A stretch of DNA of 64,000 nt from Leptospira harrisiae. Its GTDB lineage: Bacteria > Spirochaetota > Leptospiria > Leptospirales > Leptospiraceae. This document shows positions 56,314 through 64,000 of this stretch, in pieces. The notes under the pieces are model-generated. The model saw only the letters and a program-made list of their open reading frames with translations, was not told the origin of the DNA and searched no databases. How positions within the stretch are numbered: the stretch's first letter is position 1; the number at the start of each line of letters is the position of its first letter. The position numbers and the translations under genes are program-made. The stretch is from NCBI RefSeq assembly GCF_002811945.1, contig NZ_NPDX01000005.1:124001-188000 (forward strand), read 5' to 3'.

Positions 56314-58097
56314 TTTGATTGTTTAATTTCCATTAAAGTTGGTTGGCCATCTTCAATCTGCCAACTTGGAAAGGCTCCATTACAAGTGTAAGCTTTGCCA
56401 TCTGGCCCAAATTCAACATCTCTTGTAAATGTAACTTTTCGGCTCATTGGATATACTTTCCATTCTTCCGTTTTGATATCCATTGCCATAAGATTGTCAG
56501 ATGAAGTGCCATTCACCCAAACCAAGTTTCTCGGTCTGTCAACGTTAAGTGAATAGGGAGTTTCTACTCCATCTATGGCTGTTGGCAAAGGATAAAGTTT
56601 AAATTTTCCATCTTCAGGTGTATACTTTGCGATAGAACCTTCAGGAAAAGCGGAAATCCAGATATGGTTGTCTTTATCAATTCTTAGGCGGCGCGGTCCT
56701 TGGAAAGGAGTTTCAATCAATTGGAAACTGTCATCTTTTGGATTGATCACTCCAATGGTATCTGCATGCAAACGAGTAAACCAAACATTTCCGTTCGGTG
56801 CAATATCAATCCCGTAAGGCAGTGGCATTCCACTCACTCGTTCATCAACAGGTAATAGATGCATTGGAAATCCCCAGTTCATCAGCTTCACAATGAATCC
56901 ACTGATCCATAAACTAAAACTTTCTTTTTTGGTTCTTGCAGGTAAGTTATAATTTTTGAATTTGTTAGATTTCCGGTCAAACATTCCTACTTGATTTGAT
57001 AGTGCTAAAGTAAACCAAACACGGTCTTCGTCATCTATACGAACAGTATGAGGATACAATCCATCTTCAAACATATGGTCAGTGAATTTTTTTGTGATTG
57101 GATCAAATTCGGTAATCCGCTTTTGAAGTGAAGGTGTGATGAATATATGTCCATCAACCGGTGATTCTGCTAGGGAATGTAATCCTACATAGGTTTCATG
57201 TTTTTGAAAAGAACGTAACCTTCCTGGCAAGAGTCCACCCAATTCGTCATCCGGTTGTTTTGGAACTTTATACACAACCGTTTTGCCAGTGTTAGGGTTT
57301 ATTTCCCAGAGTCTATCTTGGATGTTATCTCCAACGTAAACCAACCCTGTTTTTTTATGATACAATAGATCATGCATTTGAGAAAAACTGTCTCCCATCG
57401 GCCATTCTCTGATAACTGCACCATGAAGTTCTTTTCCCCAACTCCGACCTGGTTGTACTCGTTCCGGATGTTTGAGTAGATCAATATAAGCATTGGATAA
57501 AAGCGTAGGTAGCTTTTTTTTAGCTTTGCCATGGGGCCTTGCTCCATAACCCATCATCCGATTGATAATTTCTTCCCAATCATCTGCCGTGAAAGCCCTT
57601 CGCATAAAAAAACTTCCTTGTTGGTGGCAAAATCCACACTGTTCTAAGTAAGTTTTTCTTAAGTCTTTGTCTTCGCCAAAATCAAGTGCGGCCACCCAAC
57701 TATTGGAAGGGTATTGGCTCACGAGAAGATTGATGTCTACAACCTTCTCCATTCGAAAGGATTGGTAAGATCCCGATGAAAAAGCCCGTAGGTTTTGATC
57801 CTTAAAACCAATTTTTCGCAATCGAACAATCACTGAAGGTGAATAGGGAAAGGGCACATTGATTCGACCGTTGGGATTTGTAAACATTGTCACTTCTGGA
57901 GTGATGGTAAATTCTAAACCTTCTGGTGGATATCCATGATCATCCCGCGGAGCCACTTGTGGTTTTTCTGCCTTTACAGTCACCATTACAAGGTCTAGAG
58001 GTTTTCCAGAAGAATCTTTAACTTCAATCTCAATGGCAAATAACGGAACATAGGTGAACAAAACAAAAAATAAAATATATTTAAATTTAAGTTTCAT
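56310..58097 (-). CDS. Secreted protein with haem-binding motif and Vgb-lyase-like propeller
   Basis: 595 residues with a signal peptide (about 1-21). Residues about 22-100 form a small beta-domain (carboxypeptidase regulatory-like), then CGFCH at 154-158, a single c-type haem-binding motif with a later Met for the second ligand. The C-terminal 400 residues repeat DxxGxxWxx blades, as in virginiamycin B lyase/SMP-30 propellers (APNGNVWFTRL, DKDNHIWISAF). A periplasmic haem protein with a propeller would suit binding or redox work. It overlaps the epimerase gene by 11 nt and the MFS gene by 4. Confidence 0.75.
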   Translation of the reverse strand: MKLKFKYILFFVLFTYVPLFAIEIEVKDSSGKPLDLVMVTVKAEKPQVAPRDDHGYPPEGLEFTITPEVTMFTNPNGRINVPFPYSPSVIVRLRKIGFKDQNLRAFSSGSYQSFRMEKVVDINLLVSQYPSNSWVAALDFGEDKDLRKTYLEQCGFCHQQGSFFMRRAFTADDWEEIINRMMGYGARPHGKAKKKLPTLLSNAYIDLLKHPERVQPGRSWGKELHGAVIREWPMGDSFSQMHDLLYHKKTGLVYVGDNIQDRLWEINPNTGKTVVYKVPKQPDDELGGLLPGRLRSFQKHETYVGLHSLAESPVDGHIFITPSLQKRITEFDPITKKFTDHMFEDGLYPHTVRIDDEDRVWFTLALSNQVGMFDRKSNKFKNYNLPARTKKESFSLWISGFIVKLMNWGFPMHLLPVDERVSGMPLPYGIDIAPNGNVWFTRLHADTIGVINPKDDSFQLIETPFQGPRRLRIDKDNHIWISAFPEGSIAKYTPEDGKFKLYPLPTAIDGVETPYSLNVDRPRNLVWVNGTSSDNLMAMDIKTEEWKVYPMSRKVTFTRDVEFGPDGKAYTCNGAFPSWQIEDGQPTLMEIKQSK

Positions 58098-59052
58098 GGT
58101 AAGGAACTCCTTTGGCTTTTAAATATTGAATGAAAGTTTCTTTGGATGTATATTTTGGAATGTATCCAAAAACAGTTTTTAATTGTTTATTAGATAATAC
58201 AGGTCGATAACGCAAAAAATCAATTTGGTCCGGGCCATACTGTGTGAGATGAAAAAATTTTAAGACAAATAATGTCGATTGTAAGATGAAAGAGGGAATG
58301 GCAATGTATGTTTTACCAATCATAGAACTAATTTCTTTTAGAGTCATAGCTCCATCACCAGCAAGATTAAAAGCACCTTCTTTTTTTTCTAAAATCCCTT
58401 TGGTTATGATTTGGATCACATCTTCATCCCAAATAAAGACAAAGGGACTTAAATGCCCCAACACACCCATAACAAATGGTTTTTGAAACATATCAGTGAT
58501 TAGGTTGTTAACTGTGGGACCTAAAATGGTTCCAGGTCTTAGGATCAGTTGTTTTAATTTAGGGTGTTTCATTCGGTATTCGGAAAGAATTTCCTCTACT
58601 TCTCTTTTGTGTCTGGAATAGACAAAGGCGGAATGTCCTCTGATCGGATCGGATTCTTCAATCCAGTCTTTGTTTTCTTTGTGGTATCCATAAGCCGCAC
58701 CGGAACTTGTGATGACCACTTGTTCTGTTTCAGATAAGATAGCACCGTCTAAAACATTCTTTGTGCCTTCGACATCAATTTTATGTTGGATGGCTTCACT
58801 CATTCCTGGCGGTGGATTTAAAATAGAAGCTAAGTGAACAATGGAATTTGGTTTCCAGTTTTGAATTAATTTAAGAACATCATCCCTTTGACTAATATCC
58901 AAATTTTGAAATTCTAAATTGGAAATGGAATCCAAACCTTGCAAAGGTTTGATATCTGTGGTTAGGATTTTCCAATCGGGAAAGTTTTTAGAAATGTGTT
59001 TGATGAGTGTGGTACCAATATAACCGGCACCACCTGTGATCAAAACTTTCAA
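58087..59052 (-). CDS. NAD-dependent epimerase/dehydratase (extended SDR)
   Basis: About 321 residues from TTG 59052, which overlaps the symporter stop (TTGA) and has GGGA upstream; the frame further up lies in the symporter. The NAD motif is LITGGAGYIGTTLI; YSRHKREVEEIL holds YxxxK and VITSSGAAYG the Ser. Such enzymes act on sugar nucleotides, or on 3-hydroxysteroids; the neighbouring bile-acid-type symporter makes a steroid or sterol-like substrate a thought only. It overlaps the next gene by 11 nt. Confidence 0.8.
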   Translation of the reverse strand: MKVLITGGAGYIGTTLIKHISKNFPDWKILTTDIKPLQGLDSISNLEFQNLDISQRDDVLKLIQNWKPNSIVHLASILNPPPGMSEAIQHKIDVEGTKNVLDGAILSETEQVVITSSGAAYGYHKENKDWIEESDPIRGHSAFVYSRHKREVEEILSEYRMKHPKLKQLILRPGTILGPTVNNLITDMFQKPFVMGVLGHLSPFVFIWDEDVIQIITKGILEKKEGAFNLAGDGAMTLKEISSMIGKTYIAIPSFILQSTLFVLKFFHLTQYGPDQIDFLRYRPVLSNKQLKTVFGYIPKYTSKETFIQYLKAKGVPYHET

Positions 59053-59948
59053 ACTTTGGTCCCATCCATTGGCGAAAATTTTCGCCAATGCAAAACTAAT
59101 AAAAGACCTGAGACAATATGCCAAATTCCCCAAAACGCTGCCACCAAAGCCATGTTTGGTTCTGCTTGGAATTGTGTGAGGATGAGACCAAGAGCAAGTC
59201 CCGAATTTTGCATTCCGACTTCAATGGTAATGGCACGTCGATTGGGAATGTCTTGGCGAAAGGCTCTTGCAATTAAATTACCGATGATGAGTGCGACAAA
59301 GTTATGAAAAACAACAATCAGAAACACAAATCCAATATTGTCCAAAAAAACTTTCCAATTCCCACCAACAGCCACAACTAAAAAAACCAAAAAGGTTACC
59401 GAAGAAATTCGTTTGAAGATCGGAGTGATTTTATGAGCTACACCGGTTGCAAAATTGCCAATCGACATACCAAGTGCTAAAGGAATCAAAAGTAAAATAA
59501 TTAAACCTTTGATAATCATCAAGCTATCAATATGTAATTCTCCCGTACCTGAGATCATTGCTTTTGTGACTGGGTTGCTATGTGCCGTTAAAGTAAAGTT
59601 TAGTGGTAATGTGATGATGGCAAATACACTAGAGACAGCTGTCATACTTACAGAAAGTGCAGTATTTCCATGGGCTAAGTGAGTAATGATATTTGATAAA
59701 TTCCCACCAGGACTTGCTGCAACAAGTAACATCCCCAACTCTATCCCTGCAGGTAAATCGAGTAATAGTGTGATCAGAAGTGTGATCCAAGGTAAAAAGA
59801 GTGTTTGGCCAATGAGCCCTGCGAAAACAGATACAGGACGTTGTAATACGGCCCGAAAGGCTATGAACCTAAGTTCCAATGCTACACCGAAGATCATCAG
59901 TGCTAAAATAAGACCTAAAACGATTTGGTAGTCGTTATTATAATTCAT
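59049..59948 (-). CDS. Bile acid:sodium symporter (BASS)-family protein
   Basis: 299 residues with about 10 membrane helices and the BASS pattern AASPGGNLSNIITHLAHGN (unwound crossing helix), RRAITIEVGMQNSGLALGL and a loop of charged residues. Bacterial members carry organic acids such as pantoate, bile acids or pyruvate. First gene of the operon that runs to the MFS gene. An AGAGG site lies directly before the ATG. Confidence 0.85.
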   Translation of the reverse strand: MNYNNDYQIVLGLILALMIFGVALELRFIAFRAVLQRPVSVFAGLIGQTLFLPWITLLITLLLDLPAGIELGMLLVAASPGGNLSNIITHLAHGNTALSVSMTAVSSVFAIITLPLNFTLTAHSNPVTKAMISGTGELHIDSLMIIKGLIILLLIPLALGMSIGNFATGVAHKITPIFKRISSVTFLVFLVVAVGGNWKVFLDNIGFVFLIVVFHNFVALIIGNLIARAFRQDIPNRRAITIEVGMQNSGLALGLILTQFQAEPNMALVAAFWGIWHIVSGLLLVLHWRKFSPMDGTKV

Positions 59949-60251
59949 CCTCTTTGATTCCTGTAGAACAATCTATTTCCAATAAAGAACGTACATTCGA
60001 TTTTCATACGTTCGCCGGACGATATCTTCTTCTATAGAAGTTTCAATTCTATCTTTTTTTGAGGTAGAACAAAGCCATCCCAAAGTTATTTCTGAACACT
60101 AACTTCTTTTCCAAACAAAACACTAATTCAAACTAAGTAGTGATCGTTACAAAATTCACAAAAGGATAGCGGATTTATCCTTTTGTGTTGGGAACCCTAT
60201 TTATCGTTTGTTTACACGAAGAACCAAAAATTTAGAATTCGGTGAATCAAT
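59949..60251. other. Gene-free 303-bp region with a terminator
   Basis: Upstream region of the symporter operon and 3' flank of the porin/lipoprotein transcript. Apart from the terminator hairpin at 60157-60187 I see no gene or strong motif. A GTTACA (60146-60151) recurs, like those upstream of the porin. Confidence 0.6.
60157..60187 (-). terminator. Intrinsic terminator after the porin/lipoprotein transcript
   Basis: CACAAAAGGATA (60157-60168) pairs perfectly with TATCCTTTTGTG (60176-60187), a 12-bp stem with a 7-nt loop. On the minus strand it is followed by AATTTTG. It lies 64 bp past the stop of the small lipoprotein. Confidence 0.75.
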
Positions 60252-60731
60252 TTAAAATCCAGAAGCAGTGATCGCTGCTTTCGTACAAGGATTGTTATTC
60301 GGATCACATGTAAACATTTTGAAAGTAAACAAATCATTTGGATTTGGTCGTTGTGAAGTAGAACCAAAGTTAGTCCCACTTGCAAATCCTAAATCGGAAC
60401 AAGAGGAAGTGGATACTGCATACTTTTTAATATTTGTATTGAGAAGTCCACCGGCACCACCTTGCGGAGTATTGAAATAAGCTGATGGTCCAATATTTCC
60501 TCCATTCAACTGAAATGTATCAAAACATGTTCCAGTAAATGAACCTCCCAGATCCGCCACTTCCATCACCACCAGTGATTTATTTCGATCAGCTACACCA
60601 CTGAGTAAGTTGTTGATCACCAGTGAAGAGATATCTTCTCTGTTTTGTTCTTTTGATTGGCAATTCCAAACAGAGTGAGAAACCACTAAGAAGATCATTA
60701 ATCGTATCATTAAATTTGATTTTAAGTTCAT
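60252..60731 (-). CDS. Small lipoprotein, unknown function
   Basis: 159 residues with a signal ending SVWNC; the Cys at about 24 is the likely lipidation site in the loose spirochaete pattern. The mature part is low in charge and Asn/Gly/Ser-rich, with several Cys (TGTCFD, SSCSD, FTCDPNNNPC), some probably paired. It begins 11 bp after the porin stop on the same strand, so it may be a partner or cap of the porin. No family recognised. Confidence 0.65.
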   Translation of the reverse strand: MNLKSNLMIRLMIFLVVSHSVWNCQSKEQNREDISSLVINNLLSGVADRNKSLVVMEVADLGGSFTGTCFDTFQLNGGNIGPSAYFNTPQGGAGGLLNTNIKKYAVSTSSCSDLGFASGTNFGSTSQRPNPNDLFTFKMFTCDPNNNPCTKAAITASGF

Positions 60732-60742
60732 TTGAATTCCTC

Positions 60743-62413
60743 TTAGTTTGGTCTATAACTGTAAGCTTCAGGAGAAACAACTCCGGTCCAAAAGTTTGCC
60801 TGAAATTGTAGGTAAACTCTTCTATCATCAATTGGCATTGCATTTCCTGTGCTCGGATTTACATCAAACTGATTGCCAAGGACTTGGTAATAAAGTTGAG
60901 CTTTAAAATGGTGTTTGTCACCAAACAAGTTCAAACCTGCCCAATACACTCGTAATGAATCGGTAGGATCCACTTTTCCATTTCTATTAAAATCGCCTTG
61001 GATATATTCATATTTAAACACAGGCATGATGTGGTATCGATCCAAAAAGGGAATATTATATCCAATCGTTCCATGGTATCCGAATAAATCGTTGGAGGCA
61101 GCCCCGCCAAACTTTGTATAGGCACCTGACAAATAGAACCCTTTATAAGTGAAGGTAGTATCGTATGTATGACCCACAAGACCCATCTTAGGTCGAGCTA
61201 AAGTTGGTACAGAGTTTTGAACCAAAAAGTTAGGATTTCCATTGGCATCCAAACTTCCACGATCGGGATTGGAACCTTGTGCTGTTAATAATTGAATTCC
61301 ACTTGTTGTCCCTGGTGTGTATTCAGGAACATACAATGCTGGAGTGATTAAATTCTGAGTTTGGACATAACCCGCACCAACTGACCATTTTAATTCTCGT
61401 TGGAAAATTTCTTCCCCTTCTTGCCAGTTCACCGTTTTTCCATCTGACTCTCGTTTGAGTCCACCAAATACATTCACTTGTGCTCTTGCGTAGTAGATAG
61501 GGGAAGTATTCACTGCACCATATCGATTAGCAGTTGTTAAATCTTGCCTTCTTCCTGTTCCGTAGTCTCCACCACCCCCTTTTCCGTTACTCACCATAAG
61601 AGAAAGTTGTAAGTATCTTTCCCATTTATGATCAATTTCTTTGAGCGGAGTGGCTTGGATCATCACACCATTATCAAACTGCGGAATTGCATTTACGATC
61701 ATACTTCGTTCTAAAGTAACAAAGTTTGCAGAGGATTGTAAATACTCTCTACTGAATTGAGTTGGCAATTGCCCAAACACAAATCGTAATCCACCATACG
61801 GAATTTTTGCGTAAGCAAAAGCTTCGTGAATATAACCACGGTTGTCTTTTAATCTAGTATTAGTCACATAACTAGTGGTAGCTGGTCTGCCGTTGGAATC
61901 TAAATAATTTAAAGTGCTGGTGGTTTGTACCACATCTGGTCGGTTGAGCATATTTTCCAAACGAAGTTGGATGTTGGTTCCCCACCAATCGTTTTCATAT
62001 TGGGCGCCCAACCGCAACCTTCGGAAGTTCCAATCCACGGTATTAAAATCACGATGTCCATTATTGAAAAGTGAGTCCTGCGATCCGGAAACTCCACGAA
62101 ACTGGATTCGACCATAAATTGTAAGTTTTTCTTTGCTCGTATCGTCAGGCCTGTGAGCAAAGGCATCGGGAAGTGTGGTGGCATTTCCGTTCTTTAAGGG
62201 ACGGTTGTATTCTACTTTCACTCGGTTGGGACCAGGTTTCGTAAAAATTTGGCCTGATTCCGTGTCTTCGTAGAGTTCTTGGTAAACTTTCGCTTGTGAT
62301 TCTTTCGATTCTTTTTTATTTTCTTTGGCTTCCGTTTGTGGAGCTTCTGGTTCCGCAGAAACTGTCCCTACAAAGATGAGGAAGGCCAAAATGGCTTTTG
62401 AGATAGTCTTCAT
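60743..62413 (-). CDS. Outer-membrane porin (OprP/OprO-like)
   Basis: 556 residues with a signal peptide cleaved after VSA (residue 20), then a Glu/Lys-rich linker and a beta-barrel region. The start of the barrel (TIYGRIQFRG, WNFRRLRLGAQYENDWWG) and the alternating pattern suit the phosphate-selective porin O/P type. Phosphate specificity is inferred only. It is co-transcribed with the small lipoprotein. Its upstream region carries regularly spaced GTTACA hexamers. Confidence 0.8.
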   Translation of the reverse strand: MKTISKAILAFLIFVGTVSAEPEAPQTEAKENKKESKESQAKVYQELYEDTESGQIFTKPGPNRVKVEYNRPLKNGNATTLPDAFAHRPDDTSKEKLTIYGRIQFRGVSGSQDSLFNNGHRDFNTVDWNFRRLRLGAQYENDWWGTNIQLRLENMLNRPDVVQTTSTLNYLDSNGRPATTSYVTNTRLKDNRGYIHEAFAYAKIPYGGLRFVFGQLPTQFSREYLQSSANFVTLERSMIVNAIPQFDNGVMIQATPLKEIDHKWERYLQLSLMVSNGKGGGGDYGTGRRQDLTTANRYGAVNTSPIYYARAQVNVFGGLKRESDGKTVNWQEGEEIFQRELKWSVGAGYVQTQNLITPALYVPEYTPGTTSGIQLLTAQGSNPDRGSLDANGNPNFLVQNSVPTLARPKMGLVGHTYDTTFTYKGFYLSGAYTKFGGAASNDLFGYHGTIGYNIPFLDRYHIMPVFKYEYIQGDFNRNGKVDPTDSLRVYWAGLNLFGDKHHFKAQLYYQVLGNQFDVNPSTGNAMPIDDRRVYLQFQANFWTGVVSPEAYSYRPN

Positions 62414-62762
62414 TCGATTCTAGTCATGACTGATTTGGATTTATGACACCGGAGGTTCCCTTCCGATTCAATGTTTCAGTCTGGTTACAAACGTATTGAA
62501 GTACTGTTGGGATTGGATGACAGAATTGTTACAATTCGGTTACAGACACAGGAGAAGGGCTTTTTTTGTACGTTTTTTTAGCAAATTTTCAGTTTGTTAC
62601 AAAACCAAAGATGATTATTACAAAAACATCACGGTTCTATTTTCTAACGATTGGTGATTCAGGACAGGTTGTTAGGCGGCTCCGCTAGGGAGCGGACCGG
62701 GCACTTCGCTGCAATCTTTCCTACGGAAAGGATTTCCGCTACGATCCCTTCCGCTAGTGTTC
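62414..62762. other. 349-bp intergenic region: GTTACA cluster and GC-rich palindromic element
   Basis: The porin side holds GTTACA at 62484, 62528, 62539 and 62596 and a near copy (ATTACA) at 62617. The chemotaxis-gene side holds a GC-rich element (62671-62756). T-rich runs lie at 62561-62580. No gene seen. Confidence 0.6.
62671..62756. repeat. GC-rich palindromic intergenic element
   Basis: A GC-rich stretch in AT-rich DNA. It holds hairpin TCCGCT (62681-62686) / AGCGGA (62691-62696) and a second stem CTTTCC / GGAAAG near 62716-62730, and CCGCTA three times (62682, 62736, 62751). It looks like a dispersed Leptospira-type intergenic repeat; it may also end the chemotaxis transcript. Only one copy is in the window. 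Confidence 0.45.
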
Positions 62763-64000
62763 CTATAATTGAAACTGGTCGCAGATGCCTTTCAACTTAT
62801 CTGCGGTGTTAGAAAGATTTCTCGCTGAGGAAGACATCTCTTCTGCTCCTGCAGCAGTATTGAGGGTATGTTCATTGATTTGGGTGATGACATCCGTAAT
62901 CTCACGAACGGCTCCTCTTTGTTCGTCAGCGGCCACTTTGATTTGGTCAGATTCTCCTTTGACTACTCCCGAATTTTCCAAAACGGATTGGTTGATCTCT
63001 GCTTGGGAACCCATAATGGTGTACAGAGAATCCATTGCTTCGGAAACACCATTGATGTTTTGAATGATTTCTTGGATGAGAGAAGTGGAGGATTGGATGC
63101 TTTTGGCACCTCCATCCAATTCTTTTGAGTTTTTGCCTATCATTTCCGAAATCGATTTAATCGAAGAAGCAGTTCGAATCGAAAGTTTTGAAATTTCTTC
63201 GGCCACAACAGCAAATCCTCTACCAGCATCGCCTGCACGTGCAGCCTCAATGGCAGCATTAAGAGCGAGAAGTTGTGTTTGGTCTGAAATTTCGTTGATG
63301 ATGGCTATGATTGCTTTCATTTCATCCGATGATTTCAAAATATTACTGATCATATCATTCATACCAGTAAGAGACTGTTCTCCTTCTTTTGCCTGGTTGG
63401 AGATTGATTTCATACGACCCAGAGTTACATTGATTTCATTAGCCACTCGTTTGACACTATCTGCGAGTTCTTGGATTTTAATTTGGAATTGAGAAATATT
63501 ATGATGTTGGATATCAATCGAACCAGTTATGTTTTCCATACTTGCCGACATTTCTTCAACGGTTGCTGACATCTGTTCGGTGGAGGCTGCTGTCGCTTGT
63601 GCTCCGCCGGAAAAACTATCAGAACTAGAAGAAAGTTGTCCCGCACTGGAAGCAAGTTCTTGGGAAATAAATTGAATTTCTGATACACTTTTTCGAAGAC
63701 TTTGTAAAAATAAATTGGTATCACCACTGAGTTCACCAATTTCATCATCGTGAATGATTGCAAGTGATTGGCTTAGATCACCAGCAGACATTTTTTTGAA
63801 AAGATCTCGGAGTCCTGCAATGGGTTTTAGTCTTTGTGTGATCAAACGATACAAAGCAAAAACAGAAAGACTTAATATGACAAAAGCAAAGATTCCTATC
63901 TTCAATAACATATCATGAACAACAGTAAGTATCTCTCCTTTGGATGCGATGGTAGCTAGTCTTATATTGTACTGACCAACATCGATCACTGTCGCAATTT
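62763..64000 (-). CDS. Methyl-accepting chemotaxis protein, 5' end missing
   Basis: About 410 C-terminal residues; the frame stays open to the window edge, so the start is outside (a GTG at 63989 is not the true start). In the order of translation: the end of a periplasmic sensor, a membrane helix ([18 protein letters not shown]), a HAMP domain ([20 protein letters not shown]), and the signalling coiled coil with the hairpin tip [21 protein letters not shown] followed by [14 protein letters not shown]. Stimulus unknown. The tip is typical, so it should couple to CheA/CheW. No C-terminal receptor tail for CheR binding is seen. Confidence 0.93.
   Translation of the reverse strand, partial: IATVIDVGQYNIRLATIASKGEILTVVHDMLLKIGIFAFVILSLSVFALYRLITQRLKPIAGLRDLFKKMSAGDLSQSLAIIHDDEIGELSGDTNLFLQSLRKSVSEIQFISQELASSAGQLSSSSDSFSGGAQATAASTEQMSATVEEMSASMENITGSIDIQHHNISQFQIKIQELADSVKRVANEINVTLGRMKSISNQAKEGEQSLTGMNDMISNILKSSDEMKAIIAIINEISDQTQLLALNAAIEAARAGDAGRGFAVVAEEISKLSIRTASSIKSISEMIGKNSKELDGGAKSIQSSTSLIQEIIQNINGVSEAMDSLYTIMGSQAEINQSVLENSGVVKGESDQIKVAADEQRGAVREITDVITQINEHTLNTAAGAEEMSSSARNLSNTADKLKGICDQFQL

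Noticed and set aside
58087..59133. Epimerase start at ATG 59133
   Set aside because: It would place 81 nt inside the symporter gene; TTG 59052 overlaps its stop and directly precedes the NAD motif.
1..64000. Mobile elements, prophage, CRISPR, defence islands, tRNA or rRNA genes
   Set aside because: No transposase, integrase, repeat-spacer pattern, Cas-like protein or cloverleaf-like stretch was noticed on reading; tRNA and rRNA were not searched by tool.

Overview
The window is an ordinary chromosomal stretch of a spirochaete, most likely a Leptospira of the saprophytic (L. biflexa-like) branch. The grounds are the AT-rich composition, many two-component and c-di-GMP-type signalling genes, loosely defined spirochaete lipoboxes, the HflX subtype, and dense packing of short operons. 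The genus call is inference from protein style; no database was searched. I see no rRNA, tRNA, CRISPR array, prophage or insertion sequence.

Layout. 1-9.4 kb: 3' part of a DOPA-dioxygenase-type gene and an esterase, then purB with a methyltransferase, an SDR reductase, a secreted M23 peptidase, and a three-gene unit (GGDEF/EAL-like protein, pseudo-receiver protein, crotonase). 9.4-20 kb: GlsB-type membrane protein, YebC, acyl-CoA dehydrogenase, then a coupled trio (TrpG/PabA-type amidotransferase, MsbA-type ABC exporter, receiver protein), a HEAT-repeat lipoprotein, hflX, and hom with a STAS gene. 20-28.8 kb: a lysine-rich membrane protein, a GlnD-type tandem ACT protein, a formylglycine-enzyme-fold protein, an operon of DUF4139 protein, carotenoid-isomerase-like oxidoreductase and MarR, then mtnP, and galK with a second STAS gene. 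28.8-36.7 kb: pgi, an AmgK/MurU-like pair behind two histidine kinases, an alpha/beta hydrolase, a small ferredoxin and a receiver protein. 36.7-48.3 kb: argG-coaD-antiporter-ndk-polyprenyl synthase-tlyA on the minus strand, a plus-strand operon (nitrilase-fold lipoprotein, small dehydrogenase subunit, GMC oxidoreductase), then pyrD with a uracil methyltransferase. 48.3-64 kb: a histidine kinase coupled to a receiver/anti-sigma-kinase protein, a HAD phosphatase with a pseudouridine synthase, a YkuI-like EAL protein, a DUF2804 lipoprotein, a coupled operon (bile-acid-type symporter, epimerase, haem-motif/propeller protein, MFS), a porin with a small lipoprotein, and a methyl-accepting chemotaxis protein cut by the right edge.

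The genes are mostly housekeeping (purine, pyrimidine, arginine, homoserine, CoA, isoprenoid, methylthioadenosine salvage, probable wall-sugar recycling) interleaved with signalling. The points that stand out are: hflX, whose conserved N-terminus runs upstream of any ATG/GTG/TTG/CTG; 13 of 14 convergent gene pairs that overlap or lie within 11 bp; a C8 tract inside a promoter spacer; two STAS genes coupled to metabolic genes; and the symporter-epimerase-haem/propeller-MFS and nitrilase-GMC operons. None is proven to be a new system; these are the best candidates.
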